Assembly (NCBI RefSeq): GCF_031624635.1
Contig: NZ_JAMQOQ010000004.1
Location: forward strand, 186,001-250,000
DNA: 64,000 bases
Direction: 5' to 3'
From: Halogeometricum sp. S3BR5-2
Lineage (GTDB): Archaea; Halobacteriota; Halobacteria; Halobacteriales; Haloferacaceae
Shown here in pieces: positions 1 to 8,451 of the stretch; position 1 is the first letter of the stretch; the number at the start of each line of letters is the position of its first letter. The notes beneath the pieces are model-generated. The model made no database searches. It saw nothing but the letters and a program-made list of their open reading frames with translations, and had not been told where the DNA came from. The position numbers were made by a program, and so were the translations under genes.

Positions 1-689
1 GTAGCGTCGTAGTACGACGACTGGTCGACGATGGCCCGCGCGGGCGTCTCGTCCTCCTCCGCCTCGTAGCGCCACGTATCGAAGTCGGCGAACCCGAGCA
101 GGCGGTCGGAGCAGTACTCGAACAGGTCGTCGACGTCGCTCTCCGTCTCGCCCTCCTCGACGACGTGGAACAGGTCGACCCAGGCGTCGGCCGACTCGGC
201 GAGGGCGCGCGCCATATCGAGCGTCGCGTCGAGGTGCGGGCCGCGCGCGACGGGGACGAGCACCGAGGAGATGCCGTCGAGTTCCGCGTTCCGCGTCACC
301 GTGACGTGGTTGCCGCCAGAGGCGAGGGCCAGTTCGCCGCCGCCGAGCATCGACTTGCGGTCGCGGATATCGAAGATGACGGTGATGTCGAAGCGGTCGA
401 CGACGTCGCTCACCCACTCGGCGGTCACCGCCGGCGGCCGTTCGAGAAAGCGCGTCTCGTAGTCGGCCGACGCGTCCGACGACGACGGCTTCAGCGACTC
501 GGCGACGCTCGCGTCCCGCACGGGGACGACGAACCGACCGCCGTCCGCCAGCGACTCGGCGACCCGCAGGAACTCCCCGTCGGCCGGTTCTCCCGGGTCG
601 AACAGACAGAGCACCCGCTCGCTCGTCGCTCGTCCGCCGTCCGGAGAGGCGTACCCCACGGTCTGGCTCTCCCCGAGACGGTTAGGCAT
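1..689 (-). CDS. Universal stress protein (UspA-like), C-terminus outside window
   Basis: The reading frame starts at the ATG at 689 (MPNRLGESQ) and stays open to the window edge, so about 229 residues are seen and the C-terminus is missing. Residues about 140-180 (SSVLVPVARGPHLDATLDMA, then a strand ending LFHVVEEG) match the start of a UspA fold: a first beta strand followed by the helix that tracks residues through an ATP-binding pocket. The first 135 residues form another alpha/beta segment of the kind seen in haloarchaeal tandem Usp proteins. The role is probably cytoplasmic stress-linked nucleotide binding or regulation of a neighbouring transporter. The partner gene, if any, lies outside the window. 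Confidence 0.75.
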   Translation of the reverse strand, partial: MPNRLGESQTVGYASPDGGRATSERVLCLFDPGEPADGEFLRVAESLADGGRFVVPVRDASVAESLKPSSSDASADYETRFLERPPAVTAEWVSDVVDRFDITVIFDIRDRKSMLGGGELALASGGNHVTVTRNAELDGISSVLVPVARGPHLDATLDMARALAESADAWVDLFHVVEEGETESDVDDLFEYCSDRLLGFADFDTWRYEAEEDETPARAIVDQSSYYDA

Positions 690-747
690 AGGCGACTGTT
701 ACGTCGAGAGATAATAAACCTCCGTACCGGTTCGCGCGCGCCGTCAC

Positions 748-984
748 TCACTCCGGAACGCCGCGACTCCCCCGCCAGCGGGCCAAGACGACGCGCTCGG
801 CCCGTTCGGGACCGGCGTCGTCGACCCACGCCTCGGCGTCCGACCTCGAACAGGACCGAAGCTCCATGACGGCCGCCACGAGGTCGTCGTACGGGCGCGG
901 TTCGACCGGGTCGTCGCTCACGTCCAACTCGTCGACGTTCGGCGGGGGAACGGGCATCGTCGGCGCTAGGGAGGCGGCGTTCAA
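748..984 (-). CDS. Small acidic hypothetical protein
   Basis: This open frame encodes 78 residues, starting MNAASLAPTMPVPPP. A second in-frame Met at residue 10 could be the true start, giving 69 residues. The C-terminal 40 residues look like a small helical domain (MELRSCSRSDAEAWVDDAG, then ERVVLARWRG). No signal peptide or membrane segment is present. It lies on the same strand as, and 52 nt downstream of, the DICT-like gene and upstream of the Usp gene. I do not recognise the family. Codon use and acidic composition fit a real haloarchaeal gene. Confidence 0.55.
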   Translation of the reverse strand: MNAASLAPTMPVPPPNVDELDVSDDPVEPRPYDDLVAAVMELRSCSRSDAEAWVDDAGPERAERVVLARWRGSRGVPE

Positions 985-1036
985 CAGTGGTTCGGTCGGC
1001 CGTCCGGCGGACGCGACGGCGCCGCGCCGGGTGCGC

Positions 1037-1795
1037 TCACTCGACGGCGTCGCTCATCTGCGACTCGACGGACGCCCGCACCTCCGTCGTCAGCGCCCCG
1101 TCGAACGTCCACAGGCCCGAGTAGCGGTCCGGACTCCGTTCCTGCGCGAGAAGGGCGGCGTCGTCCTCCTCGCCCTGGTAGACGACGAACCACGTCGTCC
1201 GGAGTTCGTCCTCCTCGGTGTGGGGGTGGACGGATAGCCCCGCCGACCCCTCCACCTCGACGTTCGGGACGCCGTGGACGTGGACGTCCACCCCCGACTC
1301 GCCCAGTCGTCGGTAGAGGTTCCGCGTCGGGATGTGTTTCGTGAACCGCGAGAACCGCTGGAACCCGCCGTGCAGTCGCCCCGTCTTCGACTGCCACGCG
1401 AGGTGCTCGATGACTCTCGACCCCTGGAGCATCTGCCCGCGCGACTGCTCGCGGATGGTCGTCGTCCCGGACGTCAGTTCGGCCACCAGCGGAGGTTCCG
1501 TGCGGTTCGTCTCGAACCGACCCCGGTCGCGCCGGACGTACTCCGTCAGGCTGTCGACGTCGGCGTCGGCGCGGCGGGCGCCGTCGCGGTAGAGGACGGC
1601 CGTCTCGGCCGAAATGGACCGGTTGTCGCCGTCCCCCTCTTCGTCTACACCTCCCTCGCCCTCGAACGCCACCTCGGCGCCCTGCGCGCGGAAGAACGAT
1701 TCGAGCAGTTCCCGCCCCTCGGCGTCGACGCCGCCGACGACGACGAGGCGGTAGTCGCGTTCGAGCACGTCGTCGATTATCTCCGTGAGCGTCAC
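1037..1795 (-). CDS. DICT-type sensory domain protein
   Basis: A 252-residue cytoplasmic protein with a GTG start at 1795. The pattern of a short N-terminal helix, an alpha/beta core, then PLVAELTSGTTTIREQSRG, and a C-terminal segment ending in FVVYQGEEDDAALLAQERSP resembles the haloarchaeal DICT sensor family (a small-molecule or light-linked sensory domain found with diguanylate cyclases and two-component proteins). No kinase or output domain is attached, so it would act as a stand-alone sensor. The nearest good TATA-like element on its strand lies about 105 nt upstream (around 1893-1905), implying a 5' leader of about 75 nt. Family assignment is from memory of the pattern and is moderately secure. 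Confidence 0.6.
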   Translation of the reverse strand: MTLTEIIDDVLERDYRLVVVGGVDAEGRELLESFFRAQGAEVAFEGEGGVDEEGDGDNRSISAETAVLYRDGARRADADVDSLTEYVRRDRGRFETNRTEPPLVAELTSGTTTIREQSRGQMLQGSRVIEHLAWQSKTGRLHGGFQRFSRFTKHIPTRNLYRRLGESGVDVHVHGVPNVEVEGSAGLSVHPHTEEDELRTTWFVVYQGEEDDAALLAQERSPDRYSGLWTFDGALTTEVRASVESQMSDAVE

Positions 1796-2161
1796 GCCGG
1801 GCCTCCGAACCGCTCGTTCGGCGAACGGCGTCCGACCGTCGGAGGGCGAATCTCAGCCGAGACCTGTCCGGTCATCTCCCGTTCGAAAGGAGAGCTGATA
1901 GGAATATATTTTGTTTCGAATCGGGTGGAAAAATGACGGGTGAGGTGCTCTTCGTGAGATGGCCTGTTCGACGCCGTCGGCGTTACCTCTTGGTGCTGTT
2001 CGTCTCGGTCCGGACGCAGACCTGACCTCTCTCCAAGCCCGAACGAAATCTAGTTTGTACGGTTTTGATGCAAAAACTATATTTAGCGTCTTGGACAGTT
2101 GTTCGTCTTCCCGTCGACCGGAACTACCCGGCCTCACGGGCGTCGGCCCCGCGTAACGCGC
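1796..2161. other. Gene-free interval with AT-rich promoter elements
   Basis: No convincing coding frame is present. Two AT-rich elements stand out, around 1893-1907 (ATATATTTTG) and around 2068-2083 (AAAACTATATTTAG). The first is suitably placed to drive the DICT-like gene on the minus strand. The second has no obvious gene at leaderless distance and may be the end of the nucleoside hydrolase transcript or the promoter of an unannotated RNA. Confidence 0.5.
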
Positions 2162-3115
2162 CTACAGCGACCGTTCCGGGTCGCCGTGGCGGAGCATGTC
2201 GAGGAACATCGCCTCGAAGCGGTCGGCGTCGACGGACTCGACGACGCGGGCGTTGGGTTCGCCGTCGGTGACGCCGAGTTCGTCGACGAGGCTGTATCCG
2301 CGGGTCATCCCCCCGCGTTCGTCCACGTCGACGTGGTACTCCGCCGATTCGGTGATGAGGTCGGGATGAAGCGCGGACGCCACCGTCAGCGAGTCGGGTT
2401 GACTGGTCGTCTCCTCGCCGTACTGCTCGACGGCGAACTCCCGGGCGCGTTCCATGATGGTGGTGAAGAACTCGGCGTAGTCGGTGTCCATCGCGTCTAT
2501 CTCTTCGAGGGTGTCGGCGCCGAACGTCCCGTCGCGGAGCGTCAGGCCCCAGTCGACGAGCGTCACGTCGAGCTCGTCGACGACGACTTTCGCCGCGTCG
2601 GGGTCGACCCAGAAGTTGAACTCCGCCGAGGGGGTGTCGTTGCCGAGGGTGTTCACCGCGCCGCCCATCACGAACACCTCGTCGAGGAGTTCGTTCAGTT
2701 CGGGTTCGAGGCGGAGGGCGAGGGCGACGTTCGTCAGCGGACCGATGCAGACCAGCGATATCTCGCCGGGCGACTCGCGGGCGCGTTCGACGATGGCGTT
2801 CGCGCCGTGGCCCTCGGCGGACTCCACGTCGGTCTCGGGGCGCAGTTCGCCGCCCAGTCCGCCCTCTCCGTGGACCTGTTCGGCGTGTTCGTGGTCCTTC
2901 ACGAGGGGCGTCCGCGCGCCCTCGTAGACGGGCACGTCCGTCGCGTCGGCCACGCCGAGGGTGTGCTTCGCGTTCTCGACTTCCTGTTCGAACTCCACGT
3001 TGCCGGCGACCATCGTCAGCGCTTCGAGGTCGAGTGAGTCGGCCGACGCGGCGAGGAGAATCGCCATGGCGTCGTCGCCCGCGGTGTCGGTGTCGAGGAT
3101 GACTCGTCTGCTCAT
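2162..3115 (-). CDS. Nucleoside hydrolase (inosine/uridine-preferring family)
   Basis: A 317-residue cytoplasmic enzyme. The N-terminal MSRRVILDTDTAGDDAMAI carries the DxDxxxDD calcium and ribose-binding signature of nucleoside hydrolases (Asp8, Asp10, Asp14, Asp15). The central VMGGAVNTLGN and EFNFWVDPDAAK segments are the second family hallmark. It should hydrolyse the N-glycosidic bond of ribonucleosides to give free base and ribose. It is divergent from a ribokinase-type gene 92 nt away, which would phosphorylate the ribose released. A TATA-like TTTAAC lies about 26 nt upstream of the ATG, consistent with a leaderless mRNA. Exact nucleoside preference cannot be read from sequence. Confidence 0.9.
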   Translation of the reverse strand: MSRRVILDTDTAGDDAMAILLAASADSLDLEALTMVAGNVEFEQEVENAKHTLGVADATDVPVYEGARTPLVKDHEHAEQVHGEGGLGGELRPETDVESAEGHGANAIVERARESPGEISLVCIGPLTNVALALRLEPELNELLDEVFVMGGAVNTLGNDTPSAEFNFWVDPDAAKVVVDELDVTLVDWGLTLRDGTFGADTLEEIDAMDTDYAEFFTTIMERAREFAVEQYGEETTSQPDSLTVASALHPDLITESAEYHVDVDERGGMTRGYSLVDELGVTDGEPNARVVESVDADRFEAMFLDMLRHGDPERSL

Positions 3116-3207
3116 GGGTTCCCATTCCCGGCGGCGTCGTTTAACGGCACGGGAACGGAGCGAACGCGGAACTGAAGTGACTTATCCCACCCGCCTCTCC
3201 CACGAGT

Positions 3208-4152
3208 ATGGGCCGCGTCGTGAGTCTCGGGAGCATCAACGTCGACCACGTGGAGTACACCTCGACCGAGTGGGTGCGCTCGGCGGCGGAGCGTTACGAG
3301 TGGTTCCCCGCGCCGGGCGAGACGGTGTCCGTCGAATCGGTGCCCGACTCCCTCCGGGAGTCGTACGGGGAGACGTACCTCGGCGGGAAAGGGGCGAACC
3401 AGGCCGTCGCCGCGGCCGCGGCCGGCGCGGACGCGGGACTCTTGGGCATGGTCGGCGACGACGAGGACCGGTACGACGTGCTCGACTCCCTGTCGGACCG
3501 CGGCGTGGACGTGACCGGCGTGACCCGAACCGACGGGCCGACGGGCGCGGCGTACGTCGCCGTCGACGAGACGGGCGAGAACTACATCGCCATCCTCGCC
3601 GGCGCGAACGGCCGCGTCGACGACGCCTACGTCGACGACCGCCTCGACGCTTGCGCCGCCGCCGACTGCCTCCTCGTGCAGAACGAACTCCCGCCCGCGG
3701 CGGTCCGGGCGGCGCTCGACCGACTGGCCGGCCGCCCGGACCGACCGACCGTCGTCTACGACCCCGCGCCCGCCGCGGGCGCCGCGGCGATTCTCTCCCA
3801 CGACTGCGTCGACGTGGTGACGCCGAACGAGGGCGAGTACGCCCGTCTCCGCGACGAACTCGACGCCTTCGACGGAACTGTCGTCCGCACGCGGGGGAAG
3901 AACGGCGTCGTCGTCGACGGCGGGGACTCCCGCCTCTCCGTCGAGTCGCCCGCCGTCGACCCCGTCGACACGACGGGCGCGGGCGACGTGTTCGTCGGCT
4001 ACCTCGGCGCCGAGTTGGCGGCCGGGACCGACTTCGAGGCGGCCGTCAGACTGGCCACCGTCGCCGGCGCCCTCTCGACCGAACGCGAGGGCGTGCAGTC
4101 GGCCGCCCCGGCGCGCAAGGCGGTCGAATCGGTCGCCGTGCGGTCGCCGTAG
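3208..4152 (+). CDS. PfkB-family sugar kinase (ribokinase-like)
   Basis: A 314-residue kinase. The N-terminal strand MGRVVSLGSINVDHV, the substrate motif YLGGKGANQAVAAA and the C-terminal VDTTGAGDVFVGYL signature (catalytic Asp of GAGD and anion hole) are all intact. Ribokinase is the best reading because the divergent neighbour is a nucleoside hydrolase, so the pair would turn nucleosides into base plus ribose 5-phosphate. A fructose-type or nucleoside kinase remains possible within this family. A TATA-like CTTATC lies about 27 nt before the ATG and there is no Shine-Dalgarno sequence, so it is probably leaderless. Confidence 0.88.
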   Translation: MGRVVSLGSINVDHVEYTSTEWVRSAAERYEWFPAPGETVSVESVPDSLRESYGETYLGGKGANQAVAAAAAGADAGLLGMVGDDEDRYDVLDSLSDRGVDVTGVTRTDGPTGAAYVAVDETGENYIAILAGANGRVDDAYVDDRLDACAAADCLLVQNELPPAAVRAALDRLAGRPDRPTVVYDPAPAAGAAAILSHDCVDVVTPNEGEYARLRDELDAFDGTVVRTRGKNGVVVDGGDSRLSVESPAVDPVDTTGAGDVFVGYLGAELAAGTDFEAAVRLATVAGALSTEREGVQSAAPARKAVESVAVRSP

Positions 4153-4186
4153 GGTCGCCGTAGCGGTTCTCCCTCGCTCGCCTCGT

Positions 4187-4897
4187 TCACTCCAGGAGGA
4201 CGCTGAACCCCCACGTGAACGAGGACTGCTCCTCGCCGCCCGCCTCGTCCATCACCGAGAACGTCGACTCGAAGCGGTACTCGCCCACGGGGAGGCAGAC
4301 GTCCTCCTGCGTGGGCGCGCCGTACAGTCCCAGTTCCTGACTCGTCGACTCGCCGGGTTCGAGCGTCACCGTCCGGTACTCTTCTGTGACCGCGATACCG
4401 TCCGTGAGCCGCCAGCACCCCGCCTCGGCGGGGTAGTCGCCGTCGGACGGCAGGAGCATCAGGTGGTCCTCCGTGTCGTACCGGTAGGCGAAGACGATAT
4501 CGCGCCCCTCGCCGAGCGTCACCGTCCGGTCGCTCTCGTTGGTCACCGTCGCGCGGAGCGTCGGGGGGTGCTCCTCGGTGGCCGCCTCCGCGACCACCTC
4601 GATAGCGGGCCGGACGGGGGCGTCCGGGGCGTCGTCCGTCGACGCGATGATGACGCCGGGGCCGCCGGTTCCCTCCGGGCGCGTCCCGCCGGTTTCGTTG
4701 CCGGTGCCCTCGCCCGGCGGCATCTCGGTGCCGGTGTCCGTCGGCGCCTCCGTTCCGGTCGGCGAGTCGGTCTCGCTCTCCGTCTCCGTTCCCGTCTCGG
4801 TCTCCGTGTCGCCGCCTGTCCCGCCTAGACACCCGGCGAGAAGAGCGAGCGTTCCGATGCCGCAGGTTCCGATGAGGGACCGTCGTGTCGTGTTCAC
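4187..4897 (-). CDS. TAT-exported lipoprotein, unknown function
   Basis: The GTG at 4897 gives MNTTRRSLIGTCGIGTLALL, a twin-arginine signal followed by the lipobox LLAGC. A start further upstream (4960) would bury the signal inside the protein, so I prefer the GTG. After the lipidated Cys comes a Thr/Glu/Gly-rich linker of about 75 residues, then a beta-sandwich-like domain (TLRATVTNESDRTVTLGEG, later VTLEPGESTSQELGLYG) like the ligand-free Ig-type domains of haloarchaeal lipoproteins. It would sit on the outer face of the membrane. It is convergent with the sugar kinase and its function is unknown. Confidence 0.75.
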   Translation of the reverse strand: MNTTRRSLIGTCGIGTLALLAGCLGGTGGDTETETGTETESETDSPTGTEAPTDTGTEMPPGEGTGNETGGTRPEGTGGPGVIIASTDDAPDAPVRPAIEVVAEAATEEHPPTLRATVTNESDRTVTLGEGRDIVFAYRYDTEDHLMLLPSDGDYPAEAGCWRLTDGIAVTEEYRTVTLEPGESTSQELGLYGAPTQEDVCLPVGEYRFESTFSVMDEAGGEEQSSFTWGFSVLLE

Positions 4898-4997
4898 GAC
4901 AGACGTATCGACGTTCGAGGGGATAATCGCAACGTAGACACAAGCGAGCGTTTGTCCCACCCCGTCGTCCGCCGCGGACCGGTGGCGTTATAGTGAG

Positions 4998-5011
4998 TTA
5001 GGCGGGCCTAA
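4998..5011 (+). promoter_or_regulatory. DtxR-type iron box before FAD oxidoreductase
   Basis: The palindrome TTAGGCGGGCCTAA ends exactly 4 nt before the ATG at 5016. A TATA-like GTTATAGTG lies at about 4987-4995, so the palindrome sits over the expected transcription start. It matches the half-sites of DtxR/IdeR iron boxes. Two other genes in the window have the same arrangement. Confidence 0.7.
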
Positions 5012-5015
5012 AAAC

Positions 5016-6023
5016 ATGGGCGGAGAGACTTCGACGGGCGACGGAGCGGAGGAGCGAGCGGAGGAGCGAGCGGAGACGGGTCGGACGGACGAGGTGGTTC
5101 GGAACGACGGCCCCGATGTCGACGCCGACGTCGCCGTCGTCGGCGGCGGACCGGCGGGGTGTTCGGCGGCCGTCTTCGCCGCGCGGTACGGCCTCGACAC
5201 CGTCGTCTTCGACCGCGGTCGGTCGTCGATCCGACAGTGCGGCTACTTGGAGAACTACCTCGGCTTCCCGGGCGGCGTCGACGTCGACGCCTTCTACGAC
5301 CTGATGCACGCTCACCTCGAAGAGGCGGGGGGAACGCTCGTCCCCGAACTGGTCGAATCGGTCGACCGCATCGCGTCCGACGCGGCGGACGGGAGGAGGG
5401 CCGGAACGTTCCGCGTCGAGACGCAGGACGGCACGTCTCTCCGCGCCTCCCGGGTCGTCGCGGCGACGAAGTACGACGCGGGCTATCTGGCCGGAGTCGA
5501 CGAGGCGATGTTCGTCGACGACGGGCACGGCGGCGAGACGCTCGACCCCGACTACCCGTCCGAGGACGGGGCGACGCCCGTCGGCGGCCTGTACGTCGCC
5601 GGCCCCCTCGCGGGCGTGCCCGACCAGGCCGTCGTGGCGGCCGGTCACGGCGGACGCGTCGGCGGGCGCGTCGTCGCGGACGTCCGCCGCGAGAACGGCC
5701 ACTGGGACGCCGTGGCGACGTACTACGACTGGGTCCGCCGCGACGCGACGCTGACCGACGAGTGGCGCGACAGGGACCGTTGGCGCGAGTACTTCGACGA
5801 GTACCTCGCGCCCGAGGGCGAGGCGGCCGAGACGCTCGACGAGGCGCACGTCGAACGCGTCCGAGAGTCGTACATCGACGAGCGGTTCGCCAAGTACGCG
5901 ACCGACGAGGAGATAGCCCGGCGGACCGACGCCGGCACCGAACGCCTCGTCGAGACGGTCGGCGTCGACCGACTCCTCGACGCCGTCGACGACGACCGAA
6001 TCCGCGCCTACCTCGACGACTGA
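5016..6023 (+). CDS. FAD-dependent oxidoreductase, thioredoxin-reductase-like, iron-box controlled
   Basis: A 335-residue protein. After a polar N-terminal tail of about 35 residues comes DADVAVVGGGPAGCSAAVFA (FAD GxGxxG motif), then CGYLENYLGFPGGV, as in the thioredoxin-reductase family. The redox CxxC of thioredoxin reductase is absent. A GLYVAGPLAGVPDQAVVAAG segment is the second FAD-binding motif. About 110 C-terminal helical residues are an addition to the fold. The palindromic iron box 4 nt before the start codon suggests repression by an iron-sensing DtxR-type factor, so a role in ferric or siderophore reduction or in iron-linked redox stress is likely. The substrate is inferred, not shown. 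Confidence 0.82.
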   Translation: MGGETSTGDGAEERAEERAETGRTDEVVRNDGPDVDADVAVVGGGPAGCSAAVFAARYGLDTVVFDRGRSSIRQCGYLENYLGFPGGVDVDAFYDLMHAHLEEAGGTLVPELVESVDRIASDAADGRRAGTFRVETQDGTSLRASRVVAATKYDAGYLAGVDEAMFVDDGHGGETLDPDYPSEDGATPVGGLYVAGPLAGVPDQAVVAAGHGGRVGGRVVADVRRENGHWDAVATYYDWVRRDATLTDEWRDRDRWREYFDEYLAPEGEAAETLDEAHVERVRESYIDERFAKYATDEEIARRTDAGTERLVETVGVDRLLDAVDDDRIRAYLDD

Positions 6024-6103
6024 CTCGTCGCCCCGTCTCTCCGCTCTCTTTCCGCCCCGCGTCTCCGACAGTGTTTTGCGCGGAACACCCGAAGATACAA
6101 CTC

Positions 6104-6757
6104 ATGAATACGGAGCTGCGAACGTACCTCGTGACGCAGGCCGACCGCTCCCGCGGGCGCGGCACCGTCGCCACCGTCCGCGCCGCCATCGACGGCGGCG
6201 TCGACGTCGTCCAGATGCGCGAGAAACACGCCACCGCCCGCGAGCGGTACGAACTCGGTCGGGAACTCCGGGAACTCACCCGCGAAGCGGACGTCGCGTT
6301 CGTCGTGAACGACCGCGTGGACGTGGCCGCCGCCGTCGACGCCGACGGCGTCCACCTCGGCGACGACGACCTGCCGATAGCGGTCGCCCGCGAGCAACTC
6401 GGCCCCGACGCCCTCGTCGGCCGGTCGGTGTCGACGGTCGAGGCCGCCGTCGAAGCCGAACGCGCGGGTGCGGACTACCTCGGCGTCGGCGCCGTCTTCG
6501 CCACCGACACGAAGGACGTCTCCGAGGGCGAGTCGAACGTCGGCACCGAGCGGGTAGCCGAAATCGCCGACGCTGTCGAGATTCCCCTCGTCGGTATCGG
6601 AGGCATCACGGCGGCGAACGCGGCCGACGTGGTCGGCGCGGGCGCGGACGGCGTCGCCGTCGTCTCGGCCATCACCGACACCGACGACCCCGAGACGGCC
6701 GCACGCGACCTGCGCCGGGCCGTCGACGGCGTGCGCGCCGGGGGGGTCGAACGGTGA
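6104..6757 (+). CDS. thiE: Thiamine-phosphate synthase ThiE
   Basis: A 217-residue TIM-barrel enzyme joining hydroxymethylpyrimidine diphosphate and thiazole phosphate to give thiamine phosphate. Visible motifs are VVQMREKHATARERYE, FVVNDRVDVAAAVDADGVHL with HLGDDDLP, YLGVGAVFATDTKD and the phosphate-binding GIGGI near the C-terminus. The ATG at 6104 follows the conserved start context MNTELRTYLVTQ. The stop codon overlaps the thiM GTG (GTGA), so thiE-thiM-thiD is a tightly coupled salvage operon. I saw no THI-element-like structure in the 80 nt before the gene. Confidence 0.95.
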   Translation: MNTELRTYLVTQADRSRGRGTVATVRAAIDGGVDVVQMREKHATARERYELGRELRELTREADVAFVVNDRVDVAAAVDADGVHLGDDDLPIAVAREQLGPDALVGRSVSTVEAAVEAERAGADYLGVGAVFATDTKDVSEGESNVGTERVAEIADAVEIPLVGIGGITAANAADVVGAGADGVAVVSAITDTDDPETAARDLRRAVDGVRAGGVER

Positions 6758-7563
6758 GCGACCCGACCGTCGACCCCGCCGCGGCGCTCTCGGCCGTCCG
6801 CCGGGAGCAACCCTTGGTCAACTCGCTCACGAACGCGGTGACGGTCAACGACGTGGCGAACGCGACGCTGTACTGGGGCGGTCTCCCGGTCATGTCCGAC
6901 GACGAACGCGAGGTGGCCGACATGGTCGCGGGCGCGCAGGCGTGTCTCCTCAACATGGGAACGGTCAGCGAGTCGGGCGAGGCGGCCAACGGGAACGGCG
7001 TCCCCCTCGTCGTCGACCCCGTCGGCGTCGGCGCGACGCCCACGCGGGACCGCGTCGCGGAGCGTCTGGTCTCCGAGGTCAGACCGGACGTGATAAACGG
7101 CAACTACGGCGAGATATCCGCCATCGCGGGCGAGGAGAGCGAGGTCCGCGGCGTCGAGTCGGTCGGCGAGTACGCCGACATCGCGGAGACGGCGGTGGCC
7201 GTCGCGCGGCGGACGGACGCCGTCGTCGTCGCCTCCGGCGAGACGGACGTGGTTGCGACCGAAGACGCGGCCTTCGAGGTGCGCGCCGGCCACCCGATGA
7301 TGGGCGAAGTCGTCGGCACGGGCTGTATGCAGGGCGTCACCGTCGCGACGTTCGCCGGGGCGATGGAGGATACGCTGACCGCGGCGCTGGCCGGGACGCT
7401 CGCGTTCGGCGTCGCGGGCGAGGCGGCCGCGGACGGGCAGTTCGGCGAGTACGCCGGTCCCGCGAGCTACAAGATAGCGTTCCTCGACGCGGTGGCCGGC
7501 CTCGGCGGCGTCGACTTACCCGACGGCGACGAGCGAATCGAGCGCGTGGTGGAGGCGGCGTAA
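6754..7563 (+). CDS. thiM: Hydroxyethylthiazole kinase ThiM
   Basis: A 269-residue kinase with a GTG start that overlaps the thiE stop. The motifs PLVNSLTNAVTVNDVANATL, GLPVMSDDEREV and VVGTGCMQG (the catalytic Cys/Gly anion hole region) are typical of ThiM. It phosphorylates 5-(2-hydroxyethyl)-4-methylthiazole to the thiazole phosphate used by ThiE. The operon position directly between thiE and thiD supports the assignment. Confidence 0.95.
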   Translation: MSDPTVDPAAALSAVRREQPLVNSLTNAVTVNDVANATLYWGGLPVMSDDEREVADMVAGAQACLLNMGTVSESGEAANGNGVPLVVDPVGVGATPTRDRVAERLVSEVRPDVINGNYGEISAIAGEESEVRGVESVGEYADIAETAVAVARRTDAVVVASGETDVVATEDAAFEVRAGHPMMGEVVGTGCMQGVTVATFAGAMEDTLTAALAGTLAFGVAGEAAADGQFGEYAGPASYKIAFLDAVAGLGGVDLPDGDERIERVVEAA

Positions 7564-7566
7564 CCG

Positions 7567-8406
7567 ATGGCCGACCCCGACCCGCAGACCCCGCCGTACG
7601 CGCTGACGATTGCATCGAGCGACTCGGGCGGCGGCGCGGGAATCCAGGCCGACCTGAAGACGATGACGCGACTCGGCGTCTACGGCGGGTCCGTCGTCGT
7701 CGGCGTCACGGCGCAGAACACTGCGGGCGTCCGGTCGACGCACGTCCTGCCGACCGAGGAGGTCCGAGCGCAGTTCGAGGCGGTGAACGACGACTTCGAT
7801 ATCGGCGCGGTGAAACTCGGGATGCTGGCGACGGCCGAGGCCGTCGAGACGGTCGACGACTGCCTCGACGGCGTCGACGCCCCCGTCGTAATCGACCCGG
7901 TGATGGTCGCCACCTCCGGCGACCGACTGCTCGAAGCCGACGCCGTCGACGCCTACACCGAGCTGTTCTCGCACGCGACGCTGGTGACGCCGAACGCCGA
8001 CGAGACGGAGGAATTGACCGGAGAGTGGCCCGACTCCGAGGCGGCGCGGGCGGCGGCGGCCGACCGGTTCTTCGAGTGGGGCGCCGACGCGGTGCTGTTC
8101 AAGGGCGGGCACGTCGAGGACGAGTCGGGGAACGGCGAGGTACGCGACGTGCTGGTCACGCCCGACGGGACGGAGACGTTCGCGTCGGAGCGCATCGAGA
8201 CGGACGTGACGCACGGGTCCGGATGCACGCTGTCGAGCGCCGTCGCCGCCCGACTAGCACGCGGCGACGACCTCTCGGCGGCGGTCGAACGCGGCACCGC
8301 GTTCGTCCGCGCGGCGATAGCGAATCCGGCGGACGTGGGGGAGAACGGGAGCGTGAACCACCTCGTCGAGAGCGAGGGGGCGCTTGCGGAGTTCGGCGGC
8401 GAGTAG
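7567..8406 (+). CDS. thiD: Hydroxymethylpyrimidine/phosphomethylpyrimidine kinase ThiD
   Basis: A 279-residue kinase starting 3 nt after the thiM stop. ALTIASSDSGGGAGIQADLK, GAVKLGMLATAE, VIDPVMVATSGD and the C-terminal THGSGCTLSSAVA are the ThiD hallmarks. It makes hydroxymethylpyrimidine diphosphate in two phosphorylation steps. Unlike many archaeal ThiD proteins it has no fused ThiN domain, which fits with a separate ThiE in the same operon. Confidence 0.95.
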   Translation: MADPDPQTPPYALTIASSDSGGGAGIQADLKTMTRLGVYGGSVVVGVTAQNTAGVRSTHVLPTEEVRAQFEAVNDDFDIGAVKLGMLATAEAVETVDDCLDGVDAPVVIDPVMVATSGDRLLEADAVDAYTELFSHATLVTPNADETEELTGEWPDSEAARAAAADRFFEWGADAVLFKGGHVEDESGNGEVRDVLVTPDGTETFASERIETDVTHGSGCTLSSAVAARLARGDDLSAAVERGTAFVRAAIANPADVGENGSVNHLVESEGALAEFGGE

Positions 8407-8451
8407 TGCGGACGACGCGACGCCGCGACGAGCGCGGAGTCGACGACCGAC

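Noticed and set aside
1959-2156. 65-codon frame between the DICT-like and nucleoside hydrolase genes
   Set aside because: There is no TATA element at a suitable distance, no motif, and the composition is neutral to basic.
5159-6103. Long in-frame extension upstream of ThiE
   Set aside because: The extra sequence is Arg-rich and overlaps the FAD oxidoreductase in another frame. The ThiE family start fits the ATG at 6104.
6024-6103. Possible THI-element riboswitch before thiE
   Set aside because: The 80-nt gap shows no THI-box-like conserved segments and is too short for a full TPP aptamer.
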